A stretch of 5,783 bases of DNA from CAZHRJ01 sp964534765 (GTDB taxonomy: Bacteria > Lindowbacteria > 2-12-FULL-62-27), in contig CAZHRJ010000171.1 in NCBI GenBank assembly GCA_964534765.1, positions 1 to 5,783 of the forward strand. The letters are read 5' to 3'. This document shows, one piece after another, positions 1 to 5,634 of this stretch. The stretch's first letter is position 1. Each line of letters starts with the position of its first letter. Below the pieces are notes generated by a model. It did no database searches. It was not told the DNA's origin and was given only the letters and a program-made list of their open reading frames with translations. The position numbers were made by a program, and so were the translations under genes.

Positions 1-1517
1 ATGTCGTCTTCACCGCCTACGCCGACGGCCGGGACATCCCCGACTCGTCCTGGCGGATGCTTGGCCCCAACAAAAAACTCCTGACGGCCGATCCGTCGAC
101 CCTGACCTCCGGGGATCTGGGCGCCGGGACGCTGATTTACGAATGGCGGGAAGACAAGGGCGTCAACTCCAGTCTCAACAGCTCGAAATTCCACGCGACG
201 CCCGCGATGGACCGGGGCCGCGGGTACTGGGTCAAGCCGGGTGTGGCGGGATCGAGGCGTTGGCGGATTGACGAGGGGACGCAGGGAACGGCGGGATTTG
301 ACACCGTGCGAATCGGCCTAAATGTTGGATGGAACCAGATCGCCTCCGGGCAATATTTTTATATCGACTGGCTCTCCTCGGTCAAAGTCGACACCGGCCT
401 CTCCGGCGACACCTGGGGCGGAACAAATCTGTCAAACATGATCAGCATGGATTCGGCCCACGCATCCGGTGTGATGAGCAAGATCCTCTACTGGTACGAC
501 GGCGCGCAATATCTCTGGGGTCCGAACACCCTCACGAGTCCTTCCGGAACCATCGTATCGGGGACGTCGGCCGTGGGCGGGCTGCAGCTTAAGCCGATGG
601 TCGGATTCTGGGTGAAAGCGACGTCGGCCTGCACGATCTGGATATTTCCGAACCCGGCCGACGTGGCGCAGACGGACACGGCTATATTGCAGCAAGCGCC
701 GGGGTATTCGGGAGGGCAAAACGCAAAACTTCTGTCGGCGTACTACAAAGAGCAAAACAAACCCGGAGCGGAGAACGACTGGTCGATCCAGATCATGGCA
801 TCGGCCGGCGGAAAATCGGATGCCCAGAATTACCTGGGCGTCCGCCCGACGGCCCAGGGCGCCGCGCTGGCCGCGGTGTACGAGCCTCCGGCCGCCGCGG
901 GCGGATTTGTGGCCTTGGCCGTCCGACCTGCTTCGAATGGATTTAATCCGCCATCTGAGGACTGGCTGGCCGCTTCATTCGCCGCTCCGGACCCACAGGG
1001 CCGGTCATGGGACGTTGCGGTTGCAAGCGACGTGGGCGGGCCTCTCACACTGACCTGGGACAACATCTCCAACATTCCATCGGGTCAGGAGGCCTATGTC
1101 TTCGGCGGCCCGAATGGCCCCGTGAATTTGCGCCAGTCGGCATCGATCGTTTTGCACGCCGCTGCCGCTCGGACGGCCTTGCAATTGGCCGTCGGGGTGC
1201 CCGGCTATCTCGCTCCGTTCCTCGCGGCGCCCCTCTCGAAAGAGCAGACCTTCGCCTATCCCAATCCGGGGCCGGACGGGACCGGGAACGTCACCTTCAA
1301 GTATAATTTGCAGGGCGCGGCCGACGTGAAGATCAAAATATTCGATGTGGGCGGAAAATTAATCCGAGAAATCAAATCCACCGGCGCCGCGGGGTCGAAC
1401 ACCTCCGTGTGGGACATCACCAACACGCACGGTCAAAAACTCGCTTCCGGCGTTTACCTCTACATCCTCGAAAGCGGCGGAAACAAACTCGTCGACAAGC
1501 TGGCCATTGTTCGATAA
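1..1517 (+). CDS. Large exported/surface protein with FlgD-Ig/T9SS-like C-terminal domain (5' end missing)
   Basis: The reading frame is open from base 3 at the window edge to TAA at 1515-1517, so the N-terminus and any signal peptide lie outside the window. The ATG at 57 is internal: the codons before it (reading VVFTAYADGRD...) continue the same domain. The visible part has two related beta-rich modules, each ending in a 'GYWVKP' or 'GFWVK' motif (about nt 222-239 and 600-617). Next comes a module ending in 'LTWDNISNIPSG' (about nt 1050-1085), and then a C-terminal domain (nt 1251-1514) beginning FAYPNP and ending in GVYLYILESGG...KLAIVR. This last domain matches the FlgD Ig-like/type 9 sorting-domain pattern: a beta sandwich that serves as a secretion signal or surface anchor in many phyla. 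No catalytic motif is visible and the ligand or function is unknown. Export is well supported by the architecture, but the actual secretion route cannot be decided from this sequence. Confidence 0.85.
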   Translation, partial: VVFTAYADGRDIPDSSWRMLGPNKKLLTADPSTLTSGDLGAGTLIYEWREDKGVNSSLNSSKFHATPAMDRGRGYWVKPGVAGSRRWRIDEGTQGTAGFDTVRIGLNVGWNQIASGQYFYIDWLSSVKVDTGLSGDTWGGTNLSNMISMDSAHASGVMSKILYWYDGAQYLWGPNTLTSPSGTIVSGTSAVGGLQLKPMVGFWVKATSACTIWIFPNPADVAQTDTAILQQAPGYSGGQNAKLLSAYYKEQNKPGAENDWSIQIMASAGGKSDAQNYLGVRPTAQGAALAAVYEPPAAAGGFVALAVRPASNGFNPPSEDWLAASFAAPDPQGRSWDVAVASDVGGPLTLTWDNISNIPSGQEAYVFGGPNGPVNLRQSASIVLHAAAARTALQLAVGVPGYLAPFLAAPLSKEQTFAYPNPGPDGTGNVTFKYNLQGAADVKIKIFDVGGKLIREIKSTGAAGSNTSVWDITNTHGQKLASGVYLYILESGGNKLVDKLAIVR

Positions 1518-1578
1518 CGATTGGCCTGGTTCAAATCCGCTTCATCATCGATTGATTCTTCTTGACTATTCACCACGT

Positions 1579-1598
1579 CACGAACGGACGCGAATTGT
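1579..1598 (+). repeat. Two 10-nt CACGAA-type units in opposite orientation
   Basis: CACGAACGGA followed by CGCGAATTGT on the plus strand reproduces the 10-nt unit of the array at 1622-1651, but inverted relative to it. The second unit has diverged (CGCGAA). The two arrays face each other across a spacer of 23 nt and form the inner stem of the composite element. Confidence 0.6.
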
Positions 1599-1621
1599 CT
1601 ATGTGGGAGTGATTTGATGAC

Positions 1622-1651
1622 TTCATTCGTGTTTATTCGTGTCCTTTCGTG
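1622..1651 (-). repeat. Three 10-nt tandem units (CACGAA-type)
   Basis: Read on the minus strand, 1651 to 1622 gives CACGAAAGGA, CACGAATAAA and CACGAATGAA, three consecutive units with an exact 10-nt period and an invariant CACGAA core. From general knowledge, phrases of this kind recur in intergenic DNA of many environmental bacterial genomes and give spurious translations such as 'NHERTRINTNE'. The function is unknown. A 10-nt period is close to one helical turn, which would place the units on the same DNA face. Confidence 0.7.
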
Positions 1652-1705
1652 GTTCGTCCTGTGGCGAGACATCCCACCTGGTAATAGTCACGATTCTTCT
1701 TGATT

Positions 1706-2836
1706 TCAGGTCGGCGGAAACGGAACGGATTTCAGCGCCGCGGCGGCCTCGAAGGTGTCGCGGTACAGTCCGCCGACCATGTACCCTTGCGCCAGTTGGA
1801 ACTGCGTCCGGACGATGGCGTTCTGGCTGACGATCCCGATGCTGACGCGGCATTTGCTCTTCCATCCGGTCAAATACCGGATGAAATGCGTCATCCCTTT
1901 CTCGTCCGCTTCGTGGATTTCATTCATGATAATGACCAGCGGCAAACCCGCCTTCTCCGCCGGTTTCAACGCCGCGGTCATCTCATCTTTCGACCTCCCC
2001 GTCATTTCACCCGAAAGGGTCAAACAGCAAATGTCGTCGGAAACCGTCATATCCGATTGCAGATACCGCCGGCGCATCGGCGCTTCGGCCGACGCCGCGT
2101 CCCCGGTGGTCGATGCCTCCTCGATCCCGAAGAGATGCTTTAACGTGCCGATCGCGGCCGGCAGATACCGGCCAGGATCAAATCCAGTGAGCTTCAGCTC
2201 CCCGCCGGCGCGGATGATCGAGTCCCTTGCCATTTCAAGCGGCGGGCCGATGCGGCCTTTGATGGCCGGCACCCGGGTGAGATCCAGTTCGATGATGAGC
2301 GGGAACAGCGGCGACATATTCCGGATCAGCACCAGCAGATCGTCCGACGCGTCCGCCGTCAGATCGCCGCCCAGACACAGCCGGATCGCCTCGCCGTCCG
2401 ACGTGGCGACATATTTCAAATTCTCAAACAGCGGCGACATCGCCGGCGCGGGCCGCGCGAGGATCCGGTGGATCCGCTCCGCGGTATTTTTCAAGCCCAG
2501 GGGCTTGGTGATGTAATCCGCCGCACCGGCCTTCATGGCGCGGACGACATCCTCTTTCCGGTTCAGCGCCGTCAGCATGATGACCGGAACGGCCCGGAGC
2601 GGTTCGATGATCTTGAACAGCCCGAGCGCGTCCATGCCGGAAAGCGGCGACATCATAATGTCCATGAGGACAGCCGATGGCGTCTGCCGCAGAGATTCGA
2701 ACACCGCGCGACGGCCGTTTGCGACCGACCGCACGGCCATGCCTTCCGGGGTGAGTCCATGGACCAGCAGTTGCGAGATGTCCGGCTCATCATCCGCCAC
2801 CAGCATGTCGATCTTCGATTTCGTCTCTTCCGCCAT
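1706..2836 (-). CDS. Response regulator with receiver domain and two STAS-like domains
   Basis: The protein has 376 residues. The ATG at 2836 is chosen because GGAGGGG lies 5 nt upstream and the receiver domain starts about 10 residues later; the open frame continues upstream but would overlap the divergent mlaE. Residues about 8-127 are a complete receiver domain: acidic pair D15-D16, phospho-acceptor D59, T89 and K111. After a short linker, residues about 143-238 and 262-370 each follow the beta-alpha pattern of STAS (anti-sigma-factor-antagonist-like) domains, e.g. 'IIELDLTRVPAI' and 'LPLVIIMNEI'. The Ser that is phosphorylated in SpoIIAA-type proteins seems absent: the first domain reads AIKGRIG and the second ADEKGM at that site. 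No helix-turn-helix, GGDEF or kinase domain is present, so output is probably by protein-protein contact. It would be cytoplasmic. No partner kinase is in the window. The receiver assignment is firm; the STAS assignment is pattern-based and moderately sure. Confidence 0.85.
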   Translation of the reverse strand: MAEETKSKIDMLVADDEPDISQLLVHGLTPEGMAVRSVANGRRAVFESLRQTPSAVLMDIMMSPLSGMDALGLFKIIEPLRAVPVIMLTALNRKEDVVRAMKAGAADYITKPLGLKNTAERIHRILARPAPAMSPLFENLKYVATSDGEAIRLCLGGDLTADASDDLLVLIRNMSPLFPLIIELDLTRVPAIKGRIGPPLEMARDSIIRAGGELKLTGFDPGRYLPAAIGTLKHLFGIEEASTTGDAASAEAPMRRRYLQSDMTVSDDICCLTLSGEMTGRSKDEMTAALKPAEKAGLPLVIIMNEIHEADEKGMTHFIRYLTGWKSKCRVSIGIVSQNAIVRTQFQLAQGYMVGGLYRDTFEAAAALKSVPFPPT

Positions 2837-2841
2837 GTCCG

Positions 2842-2848
2842 CCCCTCC
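2842..2848 (-). promoter_or_regulatory. Ribosome binding site of the response regulator
   Basis: On the minus strand GGAGGGG is followed by a 5-nt spacer and the ATG at 2836. It is the strongest Shine-Dalgarno match in the window. It fixes the start of the regulator and argues against a longer protein starting inside mlaE. Confidence 0.75.
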
Positions 2849-2860
2849 AGAATTTCTCAC

Positions 2861-2866
2861 AGTATA
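2861..2866 (-). promoter_or_regulatory. Possible -10 box (TATACT) for the response regulator
   Basis: The minus strand reads TATACT, close to the sigma-70 consensus TATAAT. It would give a leader of roughly 18-20 nt that contains the ribosome binding site. No convincing -35 hexamer is seen at 16-18 nt spacing, so the call is tentative. Confidence 0.35.
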
Positions 2867-2903
2867 CGCCAAACTCAGACGTGAAAGAAAGGGGGTATGC
2901 CGG

Positions 2904-2915
2904 ATTACCAGTAAT
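2904..2915. promoter_or_regulatory. Small inverted repeat in the divergent intergenic region, possible operator
   Basis: ATTAC-CA-GTAAT is a 5+5 bp perfect inverted repeat with a 2-nt spacer. A second, overlapping inverted pair (ACCA at 2907-2910 with TGGT at 2915-2918) is nested with it. It lies between the starts of the regulator and mlaE and could bind a dimeric regulator of either gene. It is short enough to arise by chance. Confidence 0.25.
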
Positions 2916-2944
2916 GGTCTCCGTATTGTCATTCCATCAGGACT

Positions 2945-3717
2945 ATGGTCACATGCCTCTTCATGCTGACTTGGGTCGAATCGATCGGCGCTTGGACTGT
3001 TCATTCCATAGAGGATCTGGGGCAATTCGGCCGGTTTCTGGGGCGCACGATCGCCGCTTTTCTTAAGCCGCCTCTCAAGGTCGACCGAATCGTCCAGCGG
3101 ATTCATTTCGTCGGCAACAAATCGTTCTGGCTCATCGCGCTCATCGGCACGTTCACCNNNNNNNNNNGCGCCTGGTCAAATTCGGCGCTCAGTCCCGCGT
3201 CGGCACCGTGGTCGCCCTATCGCTTATCCGCGAACTGGGGCCGGTCATCTGCGCCCTCATGATCGCCGGCCGCGCCGGGTCGTCCCTGGCGGCCGAGCTG
3301 GGCATCATGCAGATCTCCGAACAAATCGATGCGCTCCATATCATGGGTCTCGACCCCTTCCGATATTTTATGGCCCCGATCCACATCGCCTCCCTGATCT
3401 CGGTCTTTCTCCTGACGGCGCTTTTTGACGTCGTCGGCATTCTCGGGGGATTTGGCGTCACGGTCGGGCTCCTCGGCGTGCCCGGGGGCTCGTATTTCGG
3501 CGGGATCACCGATTTTGTCCAGATGCGGGACATCATCAATGGCGCCGTCAAGGCGGCGGTATTCGGCGTCCTCATCGCATGGGTTTCCTGTTTCAAGGGC
3601 TATCACACCGGTCACGGCGCGGAAGGCGTCAGCCGGGCGTCGACGGAGGCGGTGGTTCTGTCGAGCGTCCTGATTTTGATCTCCGACTACCTCATGACTT
3701 CCCTGATGTTCGACTGA
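2945..3717 (+). CDS. mlaE: MlaE-type ABC transporter permease (interrupted by assembly gap)
   Basis: This is the integral inner-membrane permease of the Mla phospholipid transport complex. The part before the N run (2945-3157) is in one frame and ends ...WLIALIGTFT; the part after it (3169-3717) is in another and begins RLVKFGAQSRVG. Both fit MlaE, and together they flank the conserved GMVLALQGY-like segment that is missing. The family signature is clear: ALSLIRELGP (3214-3243), AGRAGSSLAAELG, then EQIDAL.IMGLDP, and a hydrophobic C-terminus ending SDYLMTSLMFD. With about 10 missing residues the protein would be about 263 residues, normal for MlaE. The start may be ATG 2945 or ATG 2963; neither has a good ribosome binding site (AGGA at 2939 is too close to 2945). 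The usual 'PR' after the MGxDP motif reads 'APIHIA', so that Arg is absent. First gene of the operon; mlaF follows after 2 nt. Confidence 0.92.
3158..3167. other. Assembly gap (10 Ns) inside mlaE
   Basis: Ten consecutive N bases. The frames on either side require a missing length of 3n+2, so ten is a placeholder and not the true size. It splits mlaE into two apparent frames and should not be read as a biological frameshift. Confidence 0.97.
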
Positions 3718-3719
3718 GC

Positions 3720-4475
3720 ATGATCCTCGTTCAGGATCTTCGAAAAAACCTCGCGGGGCAATCCGTGCTCGACGGTGTCGATCTCTCCATCGAAAGCGGC
3801 ACGATGATCGCACTCCTCGGAATGAGCGGCACCGGAAAAACGGTTCTGCTCAAAAATATGATCGGCCTCATGCGGCCCGATCAGGGCAGTGTCGTCATCG
3901 ACGGCCGGGACGTTCACTCAAGCCGCGGCCGGGACCTGGTTGACCTGCGCAATTCCCTCGGCGTTCTCTTTCAAGGCGGCGCCCTCTTCGATTCCATGAC
4001 GGTCTATGATAACCTCGCCTTCCCGTTGCGTGAAAAAACGGCGTCATCGGAAGATCAGATCCGGCAGCGCGTGATGGAGCATCTGGAAATGGTGGAAATG
4101 CTGGGTTCGGAGAAAAAATATCCCGCGGAACTTTCCGGCGGAATGAAAAAACGCGTCGCGCTCGCACGCGCTCTCATCCTCGACCCCGGCAACGTCTTCT
4201 TCGACGAACCGACCACGGGCCTTGACCCCCTCATCGCCAACTCCATGCTCCGCCTCATCTATCGGCTCCACCGCAAACTCAAATTCACCGGCGTCATCGT
4301 CACGCACCATTTTCAAAAAGTCTTTCAGATCGTTCAAAAAGTCGCCATGCTCCACCGCGGCAAAATCATCTCCGTCGACTTCCCCGAACGGTTCATGTCT
4401 TCCGCCAACCGCGACGTGAAACGATACATCCGGGAGTCGGTCGAAGGGCCTCTGGACGCCTTCCATGGAACGTAA
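3720..4475 (+). CDS. mlaF: MlaF-type ABC transporter ATP-binding protein
   Basis: This cytoplasmic ATPase of 251 residues powers the MlaE permease. All ABC motifs are visible: Walker A GMSGTGKT (34-41), Q-loop Q85 in LFQGGALFDSMTV, signature LSGGMKKR (138-145), Walker B VFFDEPTTGLDP (159-170) and switch H196 in VTHH. 'GALFDSMTVYDNLAFPL' and 'LSGGMKKRVALARAL' are typical of the MlaF/Mkl subfamily, not of nutrient importers. ATG 3720 is chosen because it lies 2 nt after the mlaE stop and matches the family N-terminus; the frame is open further upstream but only as a shadow of mlaE. No clear ribosome binding site precedes it, which suggests translational coupling to mlaE. The 3' end overlaps mlaD by 11 nt. 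Nothing is degenerate, so it should be an active ATPase. Confidence 0.95.
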   Translation: MILVQDLRKNLAGQSVLDGVDLSIESGTMIALLGMSGTGKTVLLKNMIGLMRPDQGSVVIDGRDVHSSRGRDLVDLRNSLGVLFQGGALFDSMTVYDNLAFPLREKTASSEDQIRQRVMEHLEMVEMLGSEKKYPAELSGGMKKRVALARALILDPGNVFFDEPTTGLDPLIANSMLRLIYRLHRKLKFTGVIVTHHFQKVFQIVQKVAMLHRGKIISVDFPERFMSSANRDVKRYIRESVEGPLDAFHGT

Positions 4476-4926
4476 ACTCAACTTCGCCGTCGGCGTCTTT
4501 ATGCTCCTCGGCATCCTCTGCCTCATCTACCTCTCGGTCTCGTTCGGCAATGTCGGCTGGTTCGCGCCCGAGGGATATCCGGTCAAGGCCGCCTTCTCGA
4601 ATGTCACAGGCCTTAAACCCAACACCGCGGTCGAACTCCTCGGCATCCGCATCGGCCGGGTGGAGTCGATCGAGCTGAAGGACTACAAGGCGGTCGTCAC
4701 GATGCAGATCGACAGCAGGGTCGATTTGCCCGAAGACAGCATCGCCTCCATCCGCACCCGGGGGCTTCTGGGCGAACAGTATGTTTCGATTTCGCCGGGC
4801 GGCCTGCCGCCGATTGCCAAGGACGGCGCGGGAGAAATTGTGGAGACCCAGCCCCCATTGATTATGGAGGAAATGATAGGCAAATTAATGTTCGGTAGCA
4901 CGGATAAAAAAACGGAGAATCCTTGA
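4465..4926 (+). CDS. mlaD: MlaD-type MCE-domain protein
   Basis: This protein of 153 residues has one N-terminal transmembrane segment (about residues 7-26, VGVFMLLGILCLIYLSV) that anchors it in the inner membrane with the rest in the periplasm. The MCE domain spans about 39-115: KAAFSNVTGLKPNTAVELLGIRIG followed by the diagnostic IRTRGLLGEQYVSISPGG. The tail 'LIMEEMIGKLMFGS' (132-145) corresponds to the helical segment after the MCE domain in MlaD. In E. coli MlaD forms a hexameric ring on MlaE that passes lipid to or from MlaC. It is somewhat shorter than E. coli MlaD because it lacks the long polar C-terminal extension. Its start lies within the end of mlaF, giving an 11-nt overlap and probable coupling. 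Confidence 0.94.
   Translation: MERKLNFAVGVFMLLGILCLIYLSVSFGNVGWFAPEGYPVKAAFSNVTGLKPNTAVELLGIRIGRVESIELKDYKAVVTMQIDSRVDLPEDSIASIRTRGLLGEQYVSISPGGLPPIAKDGAGEIVETQPPLIMEEMIGKLMFGSTDKKTENP
4914..4917 (+). promoter_or_regulatory. Ribosome binding site of mlaC
   Basis: GGAG within AACGGAGAAT lies 10 nt before the mlaC ATG and inside the 3' end of mlaD. It supports the ATG at 4928 as the mlaC start. Confidence 0.5.
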
Positions 4927-4927
4927 G

Positions 4928-5623
4928 ATGACATCTGGTTTCTTGACCATCCTTTCGTTCCTCCTTGTTTTTGCCGGTCCGATTGAGTCGCGGGCACAGG
5001 ACGCGCGCGCGGTCATTCAGGGCAAAATCGACCGCACCCTGGCCATTCTCCGCGACACGGGTCTCCAGAACTCGGACAATCTCCCGGCGCTCAGACGGCG
5101 GCTCATCGCCGAGCTGGAACCGCTCTTCACATTCCGCGAAATCGCCATCCGCGCGCTCGGCGTTCACGCCCGGCAGCTCAAACCCGAACAGATCGACGCG
5201 CTCACCGCTTCCTTTAAGCGGCTTCTCGAACGGGTCTACATCGATCAGCTCACGGCCCATCTGGTCAAATCCGATAATCCATACAAAATCGTCGATATCC
5301 TCATCGCCCGGCAGGAACTCAAGGGCAATTACGCCAAAATTTACTCGCTCGCTAAAATCCGGAAAAACGCAGAGGAAGCCGACATCCTGATGAATTATCG
5401 CATGGTGAACCGCGCGGACCAGTGGAAGGTCTATGACGTCGAGATCGAGGGAGTGAGTCTGATTGAAAATTACCGGTCACAGTTCAACGAAGTCCTCACG
5501 AACAACTCCTTCGATTCCCTCCTCCAGTCCATCGAACATAATGTCCGGACTCTCGACGCCGATCAGGTCGCCAAACCCAGGGAAACCATCGCGGCAAAAA
5601 AATCGACGGAAAAAAATAATTGA
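4928..5623 (+). CDS. mlaC: MlaC/Ttg2D-type periplasmic phospholipid-binding protein
   Basis: This soluble periplasmic lipid carrier of 231 residues shuttles phospholipid between the inner-membrane MlaFED complex and the outer membrane. A signal peptide covers about residues 1-23 (hydrophobic LTILSFLLVFAG, cleavage likely after SRA). The MlaC/Tgt2 (toluene-tolerance Ttg2) family pattern is clear: FTFREIAIRALGVHARQLKPEQ (67-88), a helical stretch FKRLLERVYIDQL, then YRMVNRADQWKVYDVEIEGVSLIENYRSQFNEVL (157-190). That last segment is the most diagnostic of the family. The C-terminus is a lysine- and asparagine-rich tail (KKSTEKNN). The gene starts 1 nt after the mlaD stop and is part of the same operon. 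Confidence 0.93.
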   Translation: MTSGFLTILSFLLVFAGPIESRAQDARAVIQGKIDRTLAILRDTGLQNSDNLPALRRRLIAELEPLFTFREIAIRALGVHARQLKPEQIDALTASFKRLLERVYIDQLTAHLVKSDNPYKIVDILIARQELKGNYAKIYSLAKIRKNAEEADILMNYRMVNRADQWKVYDVEIEGVSLIENYRSQFNEVLTNNSFDSLLQSIEHNVRTLDADQVAKPRETIAAKKSTEKNN

Positions 5624-5626
5624 GGA
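5622..5626 (+). promoter_or_regulatory. Ribosome binding site of the gene after mlaC
   Basis: GAGGA overlaps the mlaC stop codon and lies 8 nt before the ATG at 5635, a good spacing. It supports that start. Confidence 0.55.
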
Positions 5627-5634
5627 CCGCACAC

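Larger units (their letters stand above)
1554..1703. repeat. Composite inverted repeat element between convergent genes
   Basis: This stretch fills the gap between the stop codon of the surface-protein gene and the stop codon of the regulator. A 12-bp direct repeat, GATTCTTCTTGA, lies at both ends (1554-1565 and 1692-1703). An outer perfect 8-bp inverted repeat pairs TGACTATT (1563-1570) with AATAGTCA (1683-1690). An inner stem pairs 1579-1595 with 1635-1651, matching at 15 of 17 positions. The nested arms could form a long hairpin, and the direct repeats could be a target duplication from a small non-autonomous insertion. Because it sits between converging genes it might also act as a bidirectional terminator, although no GC hairpin with a T-run is present. 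The structure is read directly from the sequence; the mobile-element interpretation is inference. Confidence 0.55.

Noticed and set aside
1460..1672. Minus-strand open frame of 70 codons containing NHERTRINTNE
   Set aside because: This peptide is the translation of the 10-nt CACGAA repeat, a well-known kind of spurious protein call.
1755..2516. Plus-strand open frame of 253 codons opposite the response regulator
   Set aside because: Its translation is rich in Ser, Arg and Pro with no recognisable domain, while the minus strand encodes a clear receiver and STAS-like protein. It is an antisense shadow of GC-rich coding DNA.
2897..2914. Five-codon leader peptide (MPDYQ) ahead of mlaE
   Set aside because: The G-rich stretch is only 1 nt from the ATG, too close for a ribosome binding site, and there is no attenuator-like structure or codon run.
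2837..3106. Extension of the response regulator by 90 residues to an upstream ATG at 3106 on the minus strand
   Set aside because: It would overlap mlaE on the opposite strand, its added residues resemble no domain, and a strong ribosome binding site sits just before the ATG at 2836.
3158..3167. A programmed or mutational frameshift in mlaE
   Set aside because: The change of frame coincides exactly with the N run and is explained by an assembly gap of unknown length.
3579..3719. N-terminal extension of MlaF by 47 residues, starting inside mlaE
   Set aside because: The extra residues are Arg- and Gly-rich shadow translation of mlaE. The family N-terminus fits the ATG at 3720.
4044..4526. Minus-strand open frame of 160 codons opposite mlaF and mlaD
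   Set aside because: It is an antisense shadow of two strongly conserved genes, with no domain and no ribosome binding site that I can see.
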